Positions 9,297-17,976 of a DNA stretch of 64,000 nt are shown here, one piece after another. The stretch covers positions 62,001-126,000 of the forward strand of contig JAHCAI010000001.1 in assembly GCA_019634975.1 (NCBI GenBank), read 5' to 3'. The notes beneath the pieces were generated by a model that ran no database searches, had not been told where the DNA came from, and saw only the letters and a program-made list of their open reading frames with translations. How positions within the stretch are numbered: position 1 is the first letter of the stretch; the number at the start of each line of letters is the position of its first letter. The stretch is from Burkholderiales bacterium. Lineage in GTDB: Bacteria > Pseudomonadota > Gammaproteobacteria > Burkholderiales > SG8-41. The position numbers and the translations under genes are program-made.

Positions 9297-10280
9297 ATGA
9301 ACGAACGCAAACCCCGGGTACTGGTGACCCGCGAAGTCTTTGACGAAACCCTCGATTACCTGCGGCTGCACTGCGAGGTCATCGACAACCAGAAGGATCA
9401 GCCGTATGCACCGGAAGCACTGGCACAAGCCCTCGCGGGCTGCGACGGCCTGATGTGCGCGCTGACCGACCGGGTCGATGCCGCGCTGCTGGCGCGGGCG
9501 CCGCGGCTGAAGGCGGTGGCCAATATCGCCGTCGGCTACAACAACATCGATGTGCCGGCCTGCACCGCGCGCGGCGTGATGGCGACCAATACGCCGGGCG
9601 TGCTCGACGACAGCACGGCCGACCTCGCCTGGGCGCTGATGCTGGGCACCGCGCGCCGCATCACCGAGGTCGAGCGCCGCATCCGTGCCGGCGAGTGGAC
9701 CGGCTGGCGGTTGAAGCAGTGGCTGGGCGTCGATGTGCACCACGCGACGCTGGGCATCGTCGGCATGGGCCGCATCGGCCAGGCCATCGCGCGCCGCGCG
9801 CTCGGTTTCGAGATGAAGGTGCTGTACCACAACCGCAAGCGCATCGCGCCGGAGCTGGAGAGCAAATGCAACGCGGCGTACGTGACTCTCGACGAACTGC
9901 TGGCGCAGTCCGATTTCGTCGTGCTGCAGGTGCCGTACTCGCCGGAAACGCACCATCTGATCGGCGCGGCGCAGCTGAAGAAGATGAAGCCGTCGGCGAT
10001 CCTGATCAATTCGACGCGCGGCGGCGTGGTCGATGATTCCGCGCTGGTTGCCGCGCTGAAGCAGGGCACGATCCGCGGCGCCGGGCTCGATGTCTACGAG
10101 AACGAGCCGAAGCTCAATCCGGAATTCCTCGGACTCGACAACGTGGTGCTGGCGCCGCACATCGGCAGTTCGACCGAGGCCACGCGCAAGGCGATGGCGA
10201 TGCTCGCGGCGCGCAACCTGGTGGCTGCGCTGAAGGGCGAGGTCCCGCCCAATCTGGTCAATCCGGATGTCCGCAGGTGA
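9297..10280 (+). CDS. D-2-hydroxyacid dehydrogenase (glyoxylate/hydroxypyruvate reductase type)
   Basis: A 327-residue NAD(P)-dependent D-isomer-specific 2-hydroxyacid dehydrogenase. The nucleotide-binding motif GMGRIG lies at 156-161. The catalytic residues are visible as Arg241 in NSTRGGVVDD, Glu270 in YENEP and His288 in APHIGS. The closest named activity is glyoxylate/D-glycerate reductase, but substrate choice is uncertain in this family. The ATG at 9297 is preferred over an in-frame TTG three codons upstream. Confidence 0.87.
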   Translation: MNERKPRVLVTREVFDETLDYLRLHCEVIDNQKDQPYAPEALAQALAGCDGLMCALTDRVDAALLARAPRLKAVANIAVGYNNIDVPACTARGVMATNTPGVLDDSTADLAWALMLGTARRITEVERRIRAGEWTGWRLKQWLGVDVHHATLGIVGMGRIGQAIARRALGFEMKVLYHNRKRIAPELESKCNAAYVTLDELLAQSDFVVLQVPYSPETHHLIGAAQLKKMKPSAILINSTRGGVVDDSALVAALKQGTIRGAGLDVYENEPKLNPEFLGLDNVVLAPHIGSSTEATRKAMAMLAARNLVAALKGEVPPNLVNPDVRR

Positions 10281-10283
10281 TTT

Positions 10284-10317
10284 TATAAGTATTTGTTTTT
10301 ATTGATATTTTTATAAA
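10284..10317 (+). repeat. AT-rich stop-proximal element, copy A
   Basis: It begins 3 bases after the TGA of the hydroxyacid dehydrogenase. The ends TTTATAA (10282-10288) and TTATAAA (10311-10317) are inverted, with the central TTGTTTTTATTG shared with copy E. Related copies lie after other stop codons at 33967, 36059, 24570 and 58195. It stands out sharply from the GC-rich surroundings. Confidence 0.75.
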
Positions 10318-10350
10318 TCCTCCCGGCGGCGCAGAACGCCGCTGCCTGCC

Positions 10351-11319
10351 ATGAATTACGCCGCACAACTCGTCGACCTGATGGTGCAGGTGATGCTGCC
10401 GCTGTCGCTGCTGGTCTGCGCCGGCGCGCTGTGGCCGCGTTTCTTTCCCGACACCGATGTCGAGCAGATGCGATCCAGCCTCAACCGGCTGGTGATGTAC
10501 CTGTTTTATCCCTGCATCCTGTTCGCCGTGGCCTCGAGCACGCCGCTCAGCCGCGAGTTGCTGTCGGTGCCGCTGCTGGTGGGCATCGGATCGCTGGTTT
10601 CCGGCGCGGTGCTTTATGTGCTGCTTTACAAGCTGCCGCTGTGGCCGCGGTTGACCGATCCGACACGCGCCGCGCTGATGGTCGGCGGCATGTTCGGCAA
10701 CACCTTCAACATCGGCGCTCCGGTCCTGGTGTTTTTCTTCGGCGCGGAAGCGATCCGCTACGCGGTGTTCAACGACATGCTGATGACGATGCCGCTGGTG
10801 TGGACCCTGGGGGTCTGGATCTGCACCCGGCTCGGATCGCATGAGCGCGGCGGCGCCCGGCCCTCGGTGCTCGGCATCATGCTGACCATGCCCCCGATCT
10901 GGGCCTTCCTGCTGGGCTTCGCCTGCCAGCAGACGGGACTGACCTACGAGCCGCTGGTCAAGGCCACGCAGTTCATCGGCCAGGCGACGATCCCGGTGAT
11001 CCTGTTCGTGCTCGGCATGACCATTCCCTGGCGCAACCTAGTGCCGCGCGGCGAGATCCTCGCGGTGGCGGGCGTCAAGCTGCTGCTGACGCCTTTCATC
11101 ATCTGGCTGGTGGCGCCGCTGATCTATCCGCGCATGGCCGAGGCGCAATACGCGGCCGTGGTCGAGGGCACGACGCCGGTGATGATGACCGCGCTGCTGC
11201 TGGCCGACCGCTTCAAGCTCGACGCGTCGGCGGCGGCACTGATGATCGGCTGGAGTACGATACTGTTCTGGCTGACATTGCCGCTGATCATGGCCTTCGG
11301 CTGGATCGGCAGGAACTGA
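10351..11319 (+). CDS. AEC family transporter (auxin efflux carrier type)
   Basis: A 322-residue membrane protein with about ten hydrophobic segments and the two-domain layout of the AEC family (TC 2.A.69). Characteristic stretches are GGMFGNTFNIGAPVLVFFFG near residue 112 and the second-half region beginning FIGQATIPVILFVLGM. Bacterial relatives often export or import small dicarboxylates or other organic acids. The position among organic-acid enzymes agrees with that, but the substrate is not known. Confidence 0.85.
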   Translation: MNYAAQLVDLMVQVMLPLSLLVCAGALWPRFFPDTDVEQMRSSLNRLVMYLFYPCILFAVASSTPLSRELLSVPLLVGIGSLVSGAVLYVLLYKLPLWPRLTDPTRAALMVGGMFGNTFNIGAPVLVFFFGAEAIRYAVFNDMLMTMPLVWTLGVWICTRLGSHERGGARPSVLGIMLTMPPIWAFLLGFACQQTGLTYEPLVKATQFIGQATIPVILFVLGMTIPWRNLVPRGEILAVAGVKLLLTPFIIWLVAPLIYPRMAEAQYAAVVEGTTPVMMTALLLADRFKLDASAAALMIGWSTILFWLTLPLIMAFGWIGRN

Positions 11320-11334
11320 AAAGGGGGATCACAC

Positions 11335-12210
11335 TTGAACGTCGGATTCATAGGACTGGGCGCGATGGGGCGCCACATGGCCCTGCACCTGATGAAGGGC
11401 GGCCACCGCATGGGCGTGTGGGCACGGCGCGCCGAGAGCGCCGCGCCGCTGGTCGCCGCGGGCGCGACGCGCCATGACACGCCGGCGGCACTGGCTGCGG
11501 CATCGGAGGTCGTGTTCACGATGGTGACCGCCTCCAGCGATTTCGAGCAGGTCGTGCTCGGCGACCAGGGCATCATCCACGGTGCAAAGCCCGGCAGCGT
11601 GGTGGTCGACATGGAGACCATCTCGCCGGCGGTGGCGCGCGCAGTGGCGCAGCGGCTTGCAGCCAAGGGCATCGACATGCTCGATGCACCGGTGTCCGGC
11701 GGACCGATGGGCGCCGAGCAGGCGACGCTGTCGATCATGGCCGGCGGGCGGCCCGAGGTTTTCGGGCGGGTGCAGCCGCTGTTCGCCTGCATGGGCAAGA
11801 CCGTCACCCGCGTCGGCGACAGCGGCGCCGGCCAGATCACCAAGGCCTGCAACCAGCTCGCGCTGCTGGTGGCGGCGCAGGGCGTCGCCGAATCGCTGCA
11901 CCTCGCGCAGCGGCTCGGTGCCGATCCGGCGAGGGTGCGTGAAGTGATGATGGGCGGCGTGGCTTCAAGCCGGGTCATGGAGCTCTTCGGCAGGCGCATG
12001 GTCGAGCGCAACTTCGCCAATGGCATCGACACCCGCCTCTACCACAAGGACCTCGGCATCGTGCTCGATCTCGCACATGACGCCGGTGTCGCCTCGCCCG
12101 GCGGCGCGCTGGTGCTGCAGCAGATCAACGCGCTGATGGGCCAGGGCCGCGGCCGCGATGATCTGGCCGCGCTGATCACCGTGCTGGAGAGGATGTCGTC
12201 TGCGGATTGA
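11335..12210 (+). CDS. NAD(P)-dependent oxidoreductase, 3-hydroxyisobutyrate dehydrogenase family
   Basis: A 291-residue beta-hydroxyacid dehydrogenase. The N-terminal dinucleotide motif is GFIGLGAMGRHMA. The substrate-binding motif is DAPVSGGPMGAE, and the catalytic lysine lies in GAGQITKACNQL. Relatives include 3-hydroxyisobutyrate dehydrogenase and tartronate semialdehyde reductase. The TTG start is supported by an AAAGGGGGA site 7-8 bases upstream and by the fact that it encodes the canonical N-terminus MNVGFIGLG. Confidence 0.87.
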   Translation: MNVGFIGLGAMGRHMALHLMKGGHRMGVWARRAESAAPLVAAGATRHDTPAALAAASEVVFTMVTASSDFEQVVLGDQGIIHGAKPGSVVVDMETISPAVARAVAQRLAAKGIDMLDAPVSGGPMGAEQATLSIMAGGRPEVFGRVQPLFACMGKTVTRVGDSGAGQITKACNQLALLVAAQGVAESLHLAQRLGADPARVREVMMGGVASSRVMELFGRRMVERNFANGIDTRLYHKDLGIVLDLAHDAGVASPGGALVLQQINALMGQGRGRDDLAALITVLERMSSAD

Positions 12211-12226
12211 AATTCACAAGCGGCAT

Positions 12227-12263
12227 TTACAGGATGGACAGGATGGACAGGATTTGCAGGATG
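12227..12263 (+). repeat. 9-bp-period ACAGGAT-type tandem repeat
   Basis: Four consecutive 9-mers, TTTACAGGA, TGGACAGGA, TGGACAGGA and TTTGCAGGA, lie between two plus-strand genes in the 5' leader of the malyl-CoA-lyase-like gene. The same unit recurs in both orientations at 19024-19115. Confidence 0.85.
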
Positions 12264-12282
12264 ACAACATGAGGGGAATGGC

Positions 12283-13257
12283 ATGAGTTTCACACAACCT
12301 GAACCGGCGACCCAGCGTTTGACCCGCTCAGAACTGGCGGTGCCCGGCGTCAATCCCGCGCTGTTCGACAAGGCGGCGAAATCCGCCGCCGACGTCATCT
12401 TCCTCGACCTCGAGGACGCGGTGGCGCCGGACGACAAGCCGCAGGCGCGCAAGAACGTGATTGCCGCGCTGAACGACATCGACTGGGGCCGCAAGGTGAT
12501 GGCGGTGCGCATCAACGGCCTCGACACCCATTACATGTACCGCGACGTGGTCGATCTCGTCGAACAGTGTCCCCGGCTCGACATGCTGGTGATCCCGAAG
12601 ATCGGCGTGCCTGCCGACGTCTATGCGCTCGACATGCTGGTGACCCAGATCGAGCAGGCGCAGGGCCGGACAAAGCGCATCGGCTTCGAAGCACTGATCG
12701 AAACCGCGCTGGGCATGGCCAATGTCGAGGCCATCGCGCAGTCGAGCCGCCGGCTGGAGGCGCTGGCCTTCGGTTCCGGCGACTTCGCCGCGTCGACCCG
12801 CGCGCGCACGACCATCATCGGCGGACTGCACCCCGAATATGGCGTGCTGTCGGACCGTGACGCCGAAGGGCACCGCAGCTACCAGCAGACGGATCCCTGG
12901 CATGCGGCGCAGGCGCGCCTGCTGGTGGCCTGTCGCGCCTACGGCCTGCGGCCGATCGACGGGCCCTACGGCGACTTCAAGGACCCCGAGGGTTACCTCG
13001 CCGCCGCGCGTCGTGTCGCCGCACTGGGTTACGAGGGCAAATGGGCGATCCATCCGACGCAGATCGAGGCGGCCAATATGGTTTTCAGCCCGTCGCCGGA
13101 GGAAGTGGCGAAGGCACGTCGCATCGTGGACGCAATGGCCCAGGCCGCGCGCGAAGGCAAGGGCGCGGTGCAGGTCGACGGCCGGCTGGTCGACCTCGCC
13201 AACATCCGGATGGCGCAGAACCTGCTGCAGAAGGCCGATGCGATCGCGGGGCGCTGA
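12283..13257 (+). CDS. HpcH/HpaI (CitE-like) aldolase, malyl-CoA/beta-methylmalyl-CoA lyase type
   Basis: A 324-residue CoA-ester C-C lyase of the CitE family. The metal- and CoA-site patterns SAADVIFLDLEDAVAPDDK and VIPKIG are present, and the overall sequence and length resemble proteobacterial L-malyl-CoA/beta-methylmalyl-CoA lyase (DWGRKVMAVRINGLDT, DGPYGDF, GKWAIHPTQIEAAN). It would form or split malyl-CoA to acetyl-CoA and glyoxylate. Glyoxylate could link it to the 2-hydroxyacid dehydrogenase upstream. The start is set by a GAGGGGAA site. Confidence 0.86.
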   Translation: MSFTQPEPATQRLTRSELAVPGVNPALFDKAAKSAADVIFLDLEDAVAPDDKPQARKNVIAALNDIDWGRKVMAVRINGLDTHYMYRDVVDLVEQCPRLDMLVIPKIGVPADVYALDMLVTQIEQAQGRTKRIGFEALIETALGMANVEAIAQSSRRLEALAFGSGDFAASTRARTTIIGGLHPEYGVLSDRDAEGHRSYQQTDPWHAAQARLLVACRAYGLRPIDGPYGDFKDPEGYLAAARRVAALGYEGKWAIHPTQIEAANMVFSPSPEEVAKARRIVDAMAQAAREGKGAVQVDGRLVDLANIRMAQNLLQKADAIAGR

Positions 13258-13336
13258 GGTGCTTCGCGCCGGCGGGAAAATTGGCTAGACTGGATTCCCA
13301 GCCGATGTCCAGCGGCGCTTCCCGGAGGAGGGGGTC

Positions 13337-13765
13337 ATGAAAACAGTCAGCCAGTTGTTGCAGGGCAAGGGCGGCAATGTGTGGTCGGTGTCCCCGGACT
13401 CCAGCGTGTTTGATGCGCTGAAGATGATGGCGGAGAAGAACTGCGGCGCGCTGCTGGTGATGGCCGACGGCAAGCTGCGCGGCATCCTTTCCGAGCGCGA
13501 CTATGCGCGCAAGGTCATCCTGCTCGGCAAATCCTCGCATGATCTGTCGGTCAGCGAGATCATGTCGGACAAGGTGGTCTGCGTCAGCCTGAAGCAGACC
13601 GTGGACGAATGCCTGGCGCTGATGAGCAGCAATCGCATCCGCCACCTGCCGGTCCTCGAAGGCGGCAGGGTCATCGGCGTGCTGTCGGTGGGCGACCTGG
13701 TGAAGGCGGTCATCGAGGAACAGCAGCAGACCATACAACAGCTCGAGAGCTATATTCACAGCTAG
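13337..13765 (+). CDS. CBS-domain protein
   Basis: A 142-residue protein made of two CBS motifs (about residues 10-65 and 75-130) and nothing else. Such proteins bind adenine nucleotides and act as energy or redox sensors on partner enzymes. The N-terminus and the pattern GALLVMADGKLRGILSERDYARK are typical of the stand-alone proteobacterial group. It has a good GGAGGAGGG ribosome site. The partner is unknown. Confidence 0.88.
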   Translation: MKTVSQLLQGKGGNVWSVSPDSSVFDALKMMAEKNCGALLVMADGKLRGILSERDYARKVILLGKSSHDLSVSEIMSDKVVCVSLKQTVDECLALMSSNRIRHLPVLEGGRVIGVLSVGDLVKAVIEEQQQTIQQLESYIHS

Positions 13766-13810
13766 TACCCGTGCCGGTGGCCGCCGGCGCCTCACCCGGG
13801 GTCAATCAAC

Positions 13811-14563
13811 ATGAAATTCGGCGCCATCATCATCGGCGATGAGATCCTGTCGGGCAAACGCCAGGACAAGCACTTCGCGAAAGTCATTGCCATACTCGGC
13901 GAGCGCGGACTCGAGCCGTCCTGGGCACAGTACCTCGGCGACGATCCGGATCTGATCACGGCGACGCTGGCGCGCACATTCGCGGGCACGGAGGCCGTGT
14001 TCAGTTTTGGCGGCATCGGCGCGACACCGGACGATCATACCCGGCAGTGCGCCGCGCGCGCAGCCGGGGTCGCGCTGAAGCTGCATCCGGATGCGGAGGC
14101 CGAGATCCGGTCGCGTTTCGTCGACGACCCCAAGGGCGTGACACCGCAGCGGCTGACGATGGGCGAATTCCCGGAAGGCGCGGAGATCATCCCCAATCCG
14201 TACAACCGCATTCCCGGATTCAGTTTCCGCGGGCATCATTTCCTGCCCGGGTTTCCCGAGATGGCGTGGCCGATGATGTCCTGGGTGCTCGACCACTGCT
14301 ACGCCGGCGTGTCGGCCGAACGCGCGGCCGAGGCGGCGATCATCGTGCGCCAGGCGGGTGAAAGCCAGCTGATAGGGCTGATGAACGAATGCCTCGCAGC
14401 CCATCCGGGGGTCAAGGTGTTCAGCCTGCCGCGGGTGACGCCGGAGCAGTACATCGAACTCGGCGTGCGCGGCGACGCGGAGCGGGTGCCGGCGGCGATT
14501 GCGATGCTGAAAGAAGGGGTCAGCCGGCTCGGATTCCCGTGGACGCCGGCGCCGGCCGCCTGA
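13811..14563 (+). CDS. molybdopterin-binding domain protein (CinA N-terminal/MoaB-like)
   Basis: A 250-residue protein with the MoCF-biosynthesis fold over about residues 1-165: GDEILSGKRQDKHF near the N-terminus and FSFGGIGATPDDHTR near 57-72, the family GGxGxTxDD signature with Ile in place of Thr. It corresponds to the competence/damage-inducible CinA N-terminal domain without the C-terminal nicotinamide-nucleotide amidase domain. The biochemical role of such short forms is unclear. Confidence 0.82.
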   Translation: MKFGAIIIGDEILSGKRQDKHFAKVIAILGERGLEPSWAQYLGDDPDLITATLARTFAGTEAVFSFGGIGATPDDHTRQCAARAAGVALKLHPDAEAEIRSRFVDDPKGVTPQRLTMGEFPEGAEIIPNPYNRIPGFSFRGHHFLPGFPEMAWPMMSWVLDHCYAGVSAERAAEAAIIVRQAGESQLIGLMNECLAAHPGVKVFSLPRVTPEQYIELGVRGDAERVPAAIAMLKEGVSRLGFPWTPAPAA

Positions 14564-14577
14564 GCGGCTGTGCCATG

Positions 14578-14612
14578 AAAAAAGCCCCCGGAAAATTCCG
14601 GGGGCTTTTTGT
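14578..14612. terminator. bidirectional terminator between convergent genes
   Basis: AAAGCCCCCGGAA and TTCCGGGGGCTTT form a perfect 13-bp stem flanked by A and T runs. It lies between the convergent molybdopterin-binding gene and phaP and can serve both. Confidence 0.85.
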
Positions 14613-14631
14613 TTGCTGCGTGCTGCGGCGT

Positions 14632-15180
14632 TCAGGCGGCTTTCTTGGTGGCCTTCTTCACCGAAGCGGTTGCCTGCGATGCGGCGGCTTCCAGGTTCGA
14701 CTGGGTGGCCTGCGCGAACTGCTTGGCAACTTTCGACAGGTTGTCGTAGGCCGAGTTGACCGCGGCGATGCCCGACTTGATCGCGGCGATGCCGACTTCC
14801 GAGCCCGCCGGGGCGGTCTTCACCAGCTTGTCGAGGCCGGCGACGATTTCCTTGTTGAACTCGGCGACCTGCTCTTCGACCAGCTTGCCGAATTCGGCTT
14901 GCGTTTCGGTCGCGCAGTCGTACATGCTCTTGGCGTAGGCGGTGGCTTTTTCCAGGCTCGGTTGCGCCAGGTTGTCTTTCAGCGCGGCCAGTTGCTGGAA
15001 ATCCTTGACCGAGGCCAGGGCTTTCGCGCCTTCGAAGCTGTCGGCGAAAGCGGCTTTGGTCGCTTTCAGCTGCAGGTCGATCATGCGCTCGGCGCCTTCG
15101 ATTGCCACGCCGGCGAATTTCATCGCGGCTTCAAGGTTGGCTTTGTTCATCGCAATAAGTTGTTCCGGAGTCTGATACAT
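14632..15180 (-). CDS. phaP: phasin family protein
   Basis: A 182-residue phasin that coats polyhydroxyalkanoate granules. The sequence starts MYQTPEQLIAMNKANLEAAM, is rich in Ala, Lys and Glu, lacks cysteine-rich or membrane segments and is predicted to be almost fully helical. It ends in the Lys/Ala-rich tail VKKATKKAA. A GGAGA site precedes the ATG. The upstream region contains TGCA-rich motifs resembling PhaR sites. It shows that the organism makes PHB or a similar polymer. Confidence 0.92.
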   Translation of the reverse strand: MYQTPEQLIAMNKANLEAAMKFAGVAIEGAERMIDLQLKATKAAFADSFEGAKALASVKDFQQLAALKDNLAQPSLEKATAYAKSMYDCATETQAEFGKLVEEQVAEFNKEIVAGLDKLVKTAPAGSEVGIAAIKSGIAAVNSAYDNLSKVAKQFAQATQSNLEAAASQATASVKKATKKAA

Positions 15181-15242
15181 GATTAATCTCCTTTAAAAAC
15201 ATCAGTTTAGGAGGTTTAACCCTCCGCGGTAGGTGCATTTAT

Positions 15243-15325
15243 ATTGCATCGCACAATTCGAATTATAGGGGCGGAGAACGGTATGTCAAGGCTTTGGCCG
15301 AAATATTTATTGCATTGCAGCAATT
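15243..15325. promoter_or_regulatory. candidate PhaR operators upstream of phaP
   Basis: TGCATTGCAGCAA (15311-15323) and ATTGCATCGCACAATT (15243-15258) resemble the TGCA-repeat sites at which the repressor PhaR binds phasin promoters in betaproteobacteria. The assignment is by similarity and position only. The rest of the 282-base gap up to the HIT gene is AT-rich, with no supported gene. Confidence 0.4.
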
Positions 15326-15462
15326 AATGTCAGCGATTACTCGCTTTGATTGCCTTGCTTCAGGATAAATTTAAAAAAATTATAATAATCAACAAGTTAT
15401 AATATATTGCCGGTTCTGTGTCCGATCCGTCATTTTCTTTAACCAAAGATTGCGAAACTGCC

Positions 15463-15801
15463 ATGACCACCCTGTTCAGCAAGATCATCGCCCGCGAGAT
15501 TCCCGCCGATATCGTCTACGAGGACGAGCACTGCCTGGCTTTTCGCGACATCAACCCGCAGGCGCCTGTCCATGTGCTGCTGATTCCGAAGCGGGAGATT
15601 CCGAAGCTCGCGGATGCTGCCGCCGATGACCAGGCGCTGCTCGGTCATCTGTTGCTGGCGGCCGGCAGGGTGGCGCGGCAGCTCGGCGTGGGCGAAGCGT
15701 TCCGGCTGGTGGTCAACAACGGCGCCGGCGCCGGGCAGACGGTGTTTCACCTGCACCTGCACCTGCTCGCCGGGCGTCCGATGCACTGGCCGCCGGGCTA
15801 G
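15463..15801 (+). CDS. hinT: HIT family nucleotide hydrolase (HinT type)
   Basis: A 112-residue histidine-triad protein; HinT enzymes hydrolyse purine nucleoside phosphoramidates. The triad is His96, His98 and His100 in VFHLHLHLLAGR, and the N-terminus TLFSKIIAREIPADIVYEDE is typical. I chose the ATG at 15463, which matches the family start; a GTG 45 bases upstream would add an unrelated extension. Confidence 0.92.
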   Translation: MTTLFSKIIAREIPADIVYEDEHCLAFRDINPQAPVHVLLIPKREIPKLADAAADDQALLGHLLLAAGRVARQLGVGEAFRLVVNNGAGAGQTVFHLHLHLLAGRPMHWPPG

Positions 15802-15858
15802 TGCCTGTCCCCAAACACCTGCGTTCGGCAGGGATGGAGACAGGCCCTGGGCGGGAAT

Positions 15859-16824
15859 TCAGTCTGCGGTGATACCGAGTTCCTTCACCGCCGCCTTGTA
15901 GCGCTGGAACTGATCGGCGACGAATTTCGCGAATTCTTCCGGCGAGTTGCTTACCGGATCAACGCCAAGCTGCAGGAATTTCTGGCCGATGTCCGGCGAG
16001 TTGACCGCGGCCACCGTCGCCGCGTGGAGTTTCTGCAGGATCGGCTTCGGCGTTTTCGCCGGGGCCATCAGTCCGAACCAGCCGAAGGACTGGTAGGTCG
16101 GGATGCCCGCTTCGGCGACGGTGGGCACGTCGGGCAGCGTCGGCGAACGCTTGAGTCCGCCGACTGCCAGCGCCCTTAGCTTGCCGGCCTGCACCTGCGA
16201 GGTCATGCTCGCCATCGGTCCGAAATAAAACTGTGTCTCCCCGGCCATTGTCGCCGCCACCGAAGGGGCGCCGCCCTTGTACGGGACGTGGACGGTGTCG
16301 CGGTCGATGCCGGCGCGGTGCACGAACAGCGCAATCGCGTAATGGCTGGTCGAGCCGGTGCCGCCCGAGGCGTAGTTCAGCGATTTGGGCTTCGACTTCG
16401 CCAGCGCGACGAGTTCCTTCACCGTCGAAACCTTCAGCGAGGGATTGGCGACCAGCAGGTTCTGCGAAATCGCGAACAGCGTGATCGGCGCGAAGTCCTT
16501 CACCGGGTCGTAATTGAGTTTTGCCTTCAGCGCCGGCGAGAAGGAGTGCGTGGACACCGAGGCGGCGAGCAGCGTGTAGCCGTCGGGATTCGATTTGGCG
16601 GCGATTTCCGCGCCCAGCGTGCCCCCGGCGCCGCCGCGGTTGTCGATGACCATCGGCTGGCCCAGCGTCTCGCCTAGTTTCTGCGCGACGATGCGGCCGA
16701 TGGTGTCATTGGCGCCGCTCGGCGGGTTCGGCGAAATCATCCGCACCGGGCGGTTGGGGTAGTCCTGGGCCTGGGCGCAGGTCGCGGCCAGCGCGACGGC
16801 GCAGGCGAGCCATGCTTTTTTCAT
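15859..16824 (-). CDS. Bug family tripartite tricarboxylate transporter receptor
   Basis: A 321-residue periplasmic receptor with a Sec signal peptide (MKKAWLACAVALAATCAQA) followed by the family start DYPNRPVRMISPNPPSGAND. The conserved stretches VIDNRGGAGGTLGAE and VPYKGGAPSV are present. Bug receptors bind small carboxylates or related ligands and often work with TctAB permeases encoded elsewhere. It is the last gene of a minus-strand catabolic cluster and has a strong GGAGGAG site. The ligand is unknown. Confidence 0.93.
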   Translation of the reverse strand: MKKAWLACAVALAATCAQAQDYPNRPVRMISPNPPSGANDTIGRIVAQKLGETLGQPMVIDNRGGAGGTLGAEIAAKSNPDGYTLLAASVSTHSFSPALKAKLNYDPVKDFAPITLFAISQNLLVANPSLKVSTVKELVALAKSKPKSLNYASGGTGSTSHYAIALFVHRAGIDRDTVHVPYKGGAPSVAATMAGETQFYFGPMASMTSQVQAGKLRALAVGGLKRSPTLPDVPTVAEAGIPTYQSFGWFGLMAPAKTPKPILQKLHAATVAAVNSPDIGQKFLQLGVDPVSNSPEEFAKFVADQFQRYKAAVKELGITAD

Positions 16825-16842
16825 GTTCTCCTCCGGGTGGTT

Positions 16843-17928
16843 TCAGGTTTCCAGCGGCAGCCGCACCGGCTTGCCGTCGCGCGCCGAGCGCTCGATGGCG
16901 ATGGTGGTCTGCAGGTTGATCATCGCCTGCTCGGGCGTGGTGTGCACGGTCGGCTGGCCGGTGACGAGGTGGTCGAGCCAGGCGCGGGTCTCGTTGCCGA
17001 GCGGCCCCCAGAAGTCGCCGACTGCCCAGTCGCCGGCGGTGTTGCTGCCGAGGAAGGCCATGTTCACCGCGTGGTCCGGCACGTAGGCGTGGGGGATGCC
17101 CTTGTCCGAATAGAGGATGTGGTCCATGTGGTCGTCGTCGACGATCATCGTGCCCTCGGTGCCCAGCAGTTCGAGGCGGTCGGACTGGCCCAGCGTCGGA
17201 TAGCGTGCGGGCAGCGCGTAGCTGACGCCGAAGTTGACCACCGCGCCGTCGGCGAAGGTCACGATGGCCCAGGTCACGTCGTCGGCGCCGTAACCGGCGT
17301 CGCGGAATATCCCCTTCTGGCCGCGGGCGACAATCTCCACCGGCGCATTGCCCTCGAGGAACCAGCACATCAGGTCGACGTAATAGGTCAGCACGTCCAG
17401 CACCGGCGTTGCATGCGGGTCGCGCTTGAGGATGGCGAAGGCCTGGGCGCGCGAGTTGTAGACCCGCGCCAGCCCGCCGGTGACGCGGCCGAGGCGGCCC
17501 TGGAGCATCTGTTCCTTGGCGCGCAGGTAGCACTCCTTGTAGCGCCGGCTGTAGCCGATGCGCAGTTCGCCCCCGGTGGCCTTCAGCGTCGCGAGGATGT
17601 CTTCGGCGTCATTCAGTGACAGCGCGATCGGTTTTTCCACCAGCACCGGCTTGCCGAGTTCCAGCGCGCGTTTCACCGGTGCGGCATGTTCACCCTCGGG
17701 CGTGGACACGAATACCGCGCTGACTTCGGGGCGCTCGATGATGTCGAAATTGTTTGATGAATGCAGGTCGGCGCCGGTGGCTTTGGCCAGCGCCGCGGCT
17801 TTCGCCGGGTCCTGGTCGGCGATCGCGAGGAAGCCGACGGACGGATGTTTTGCGGACAGGCGCGCGCGCAGCGTGCCGATGCGACCGGCGCCGATGACGG
17901 CGATGCCGAGGGTTTTGCTTTGTTTCAA
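16843..17928 (-). CDS. Gfo/Idh/MocA family oxidoreductase (inositol-dehydrogenase-like)
   Basis: A 361-residue NAD(P)-dependent oxidoreductase. The N-terminal Rossmann motif is GIAVIGAGRIG and the conserved EKP motif is in VLVEKPIALS near residue 98. The C-terminal half has the family alpha/beta fold. Relatives act on inositols and sugar derivatives. The start is a TTG with a GGAGAAG site. It lies 18 bases upstream of the Bug receptor in the same direction, so co-transcription is likely. Confidence 0.88.
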   Translation of the reverse strand: MKQSKTLGIAVIGAGRIGTLRARLSAKHPSVGFLAIADQDPAKAAALAKATGADLHSSNNFDIIERPEVSAVFVSTPEGEHAAPVKRALELGKPVLVEKPIALSLNDAEDILATLKATGGELRIGYSRRYKECYLRAKEQMLQGRLGRVTGGLARVYNSRAQAFAILKRDPHATPVLDVLTYYVDLMCWFLEGNAPVEIVARGQKGIFRDAGYGADDVTWAIVTFADGAVVNFGVSYALPARYPTLGQSDRLELLGTEGTMIVDDDHMDHILYSDKGIPHAYVPDHAVNMAFLGSNTAGDWAVGDFWGPLGNETRAWLDHLVTGQPTVHTTPEQAMINLQTTIAIERSARDGKPVRLPLET

Positions 17929-17976
17929 CGGGGCTTCTCCTGTTGCGGCGGCGCTTGGCGCCGCCTGCCCCGTATT

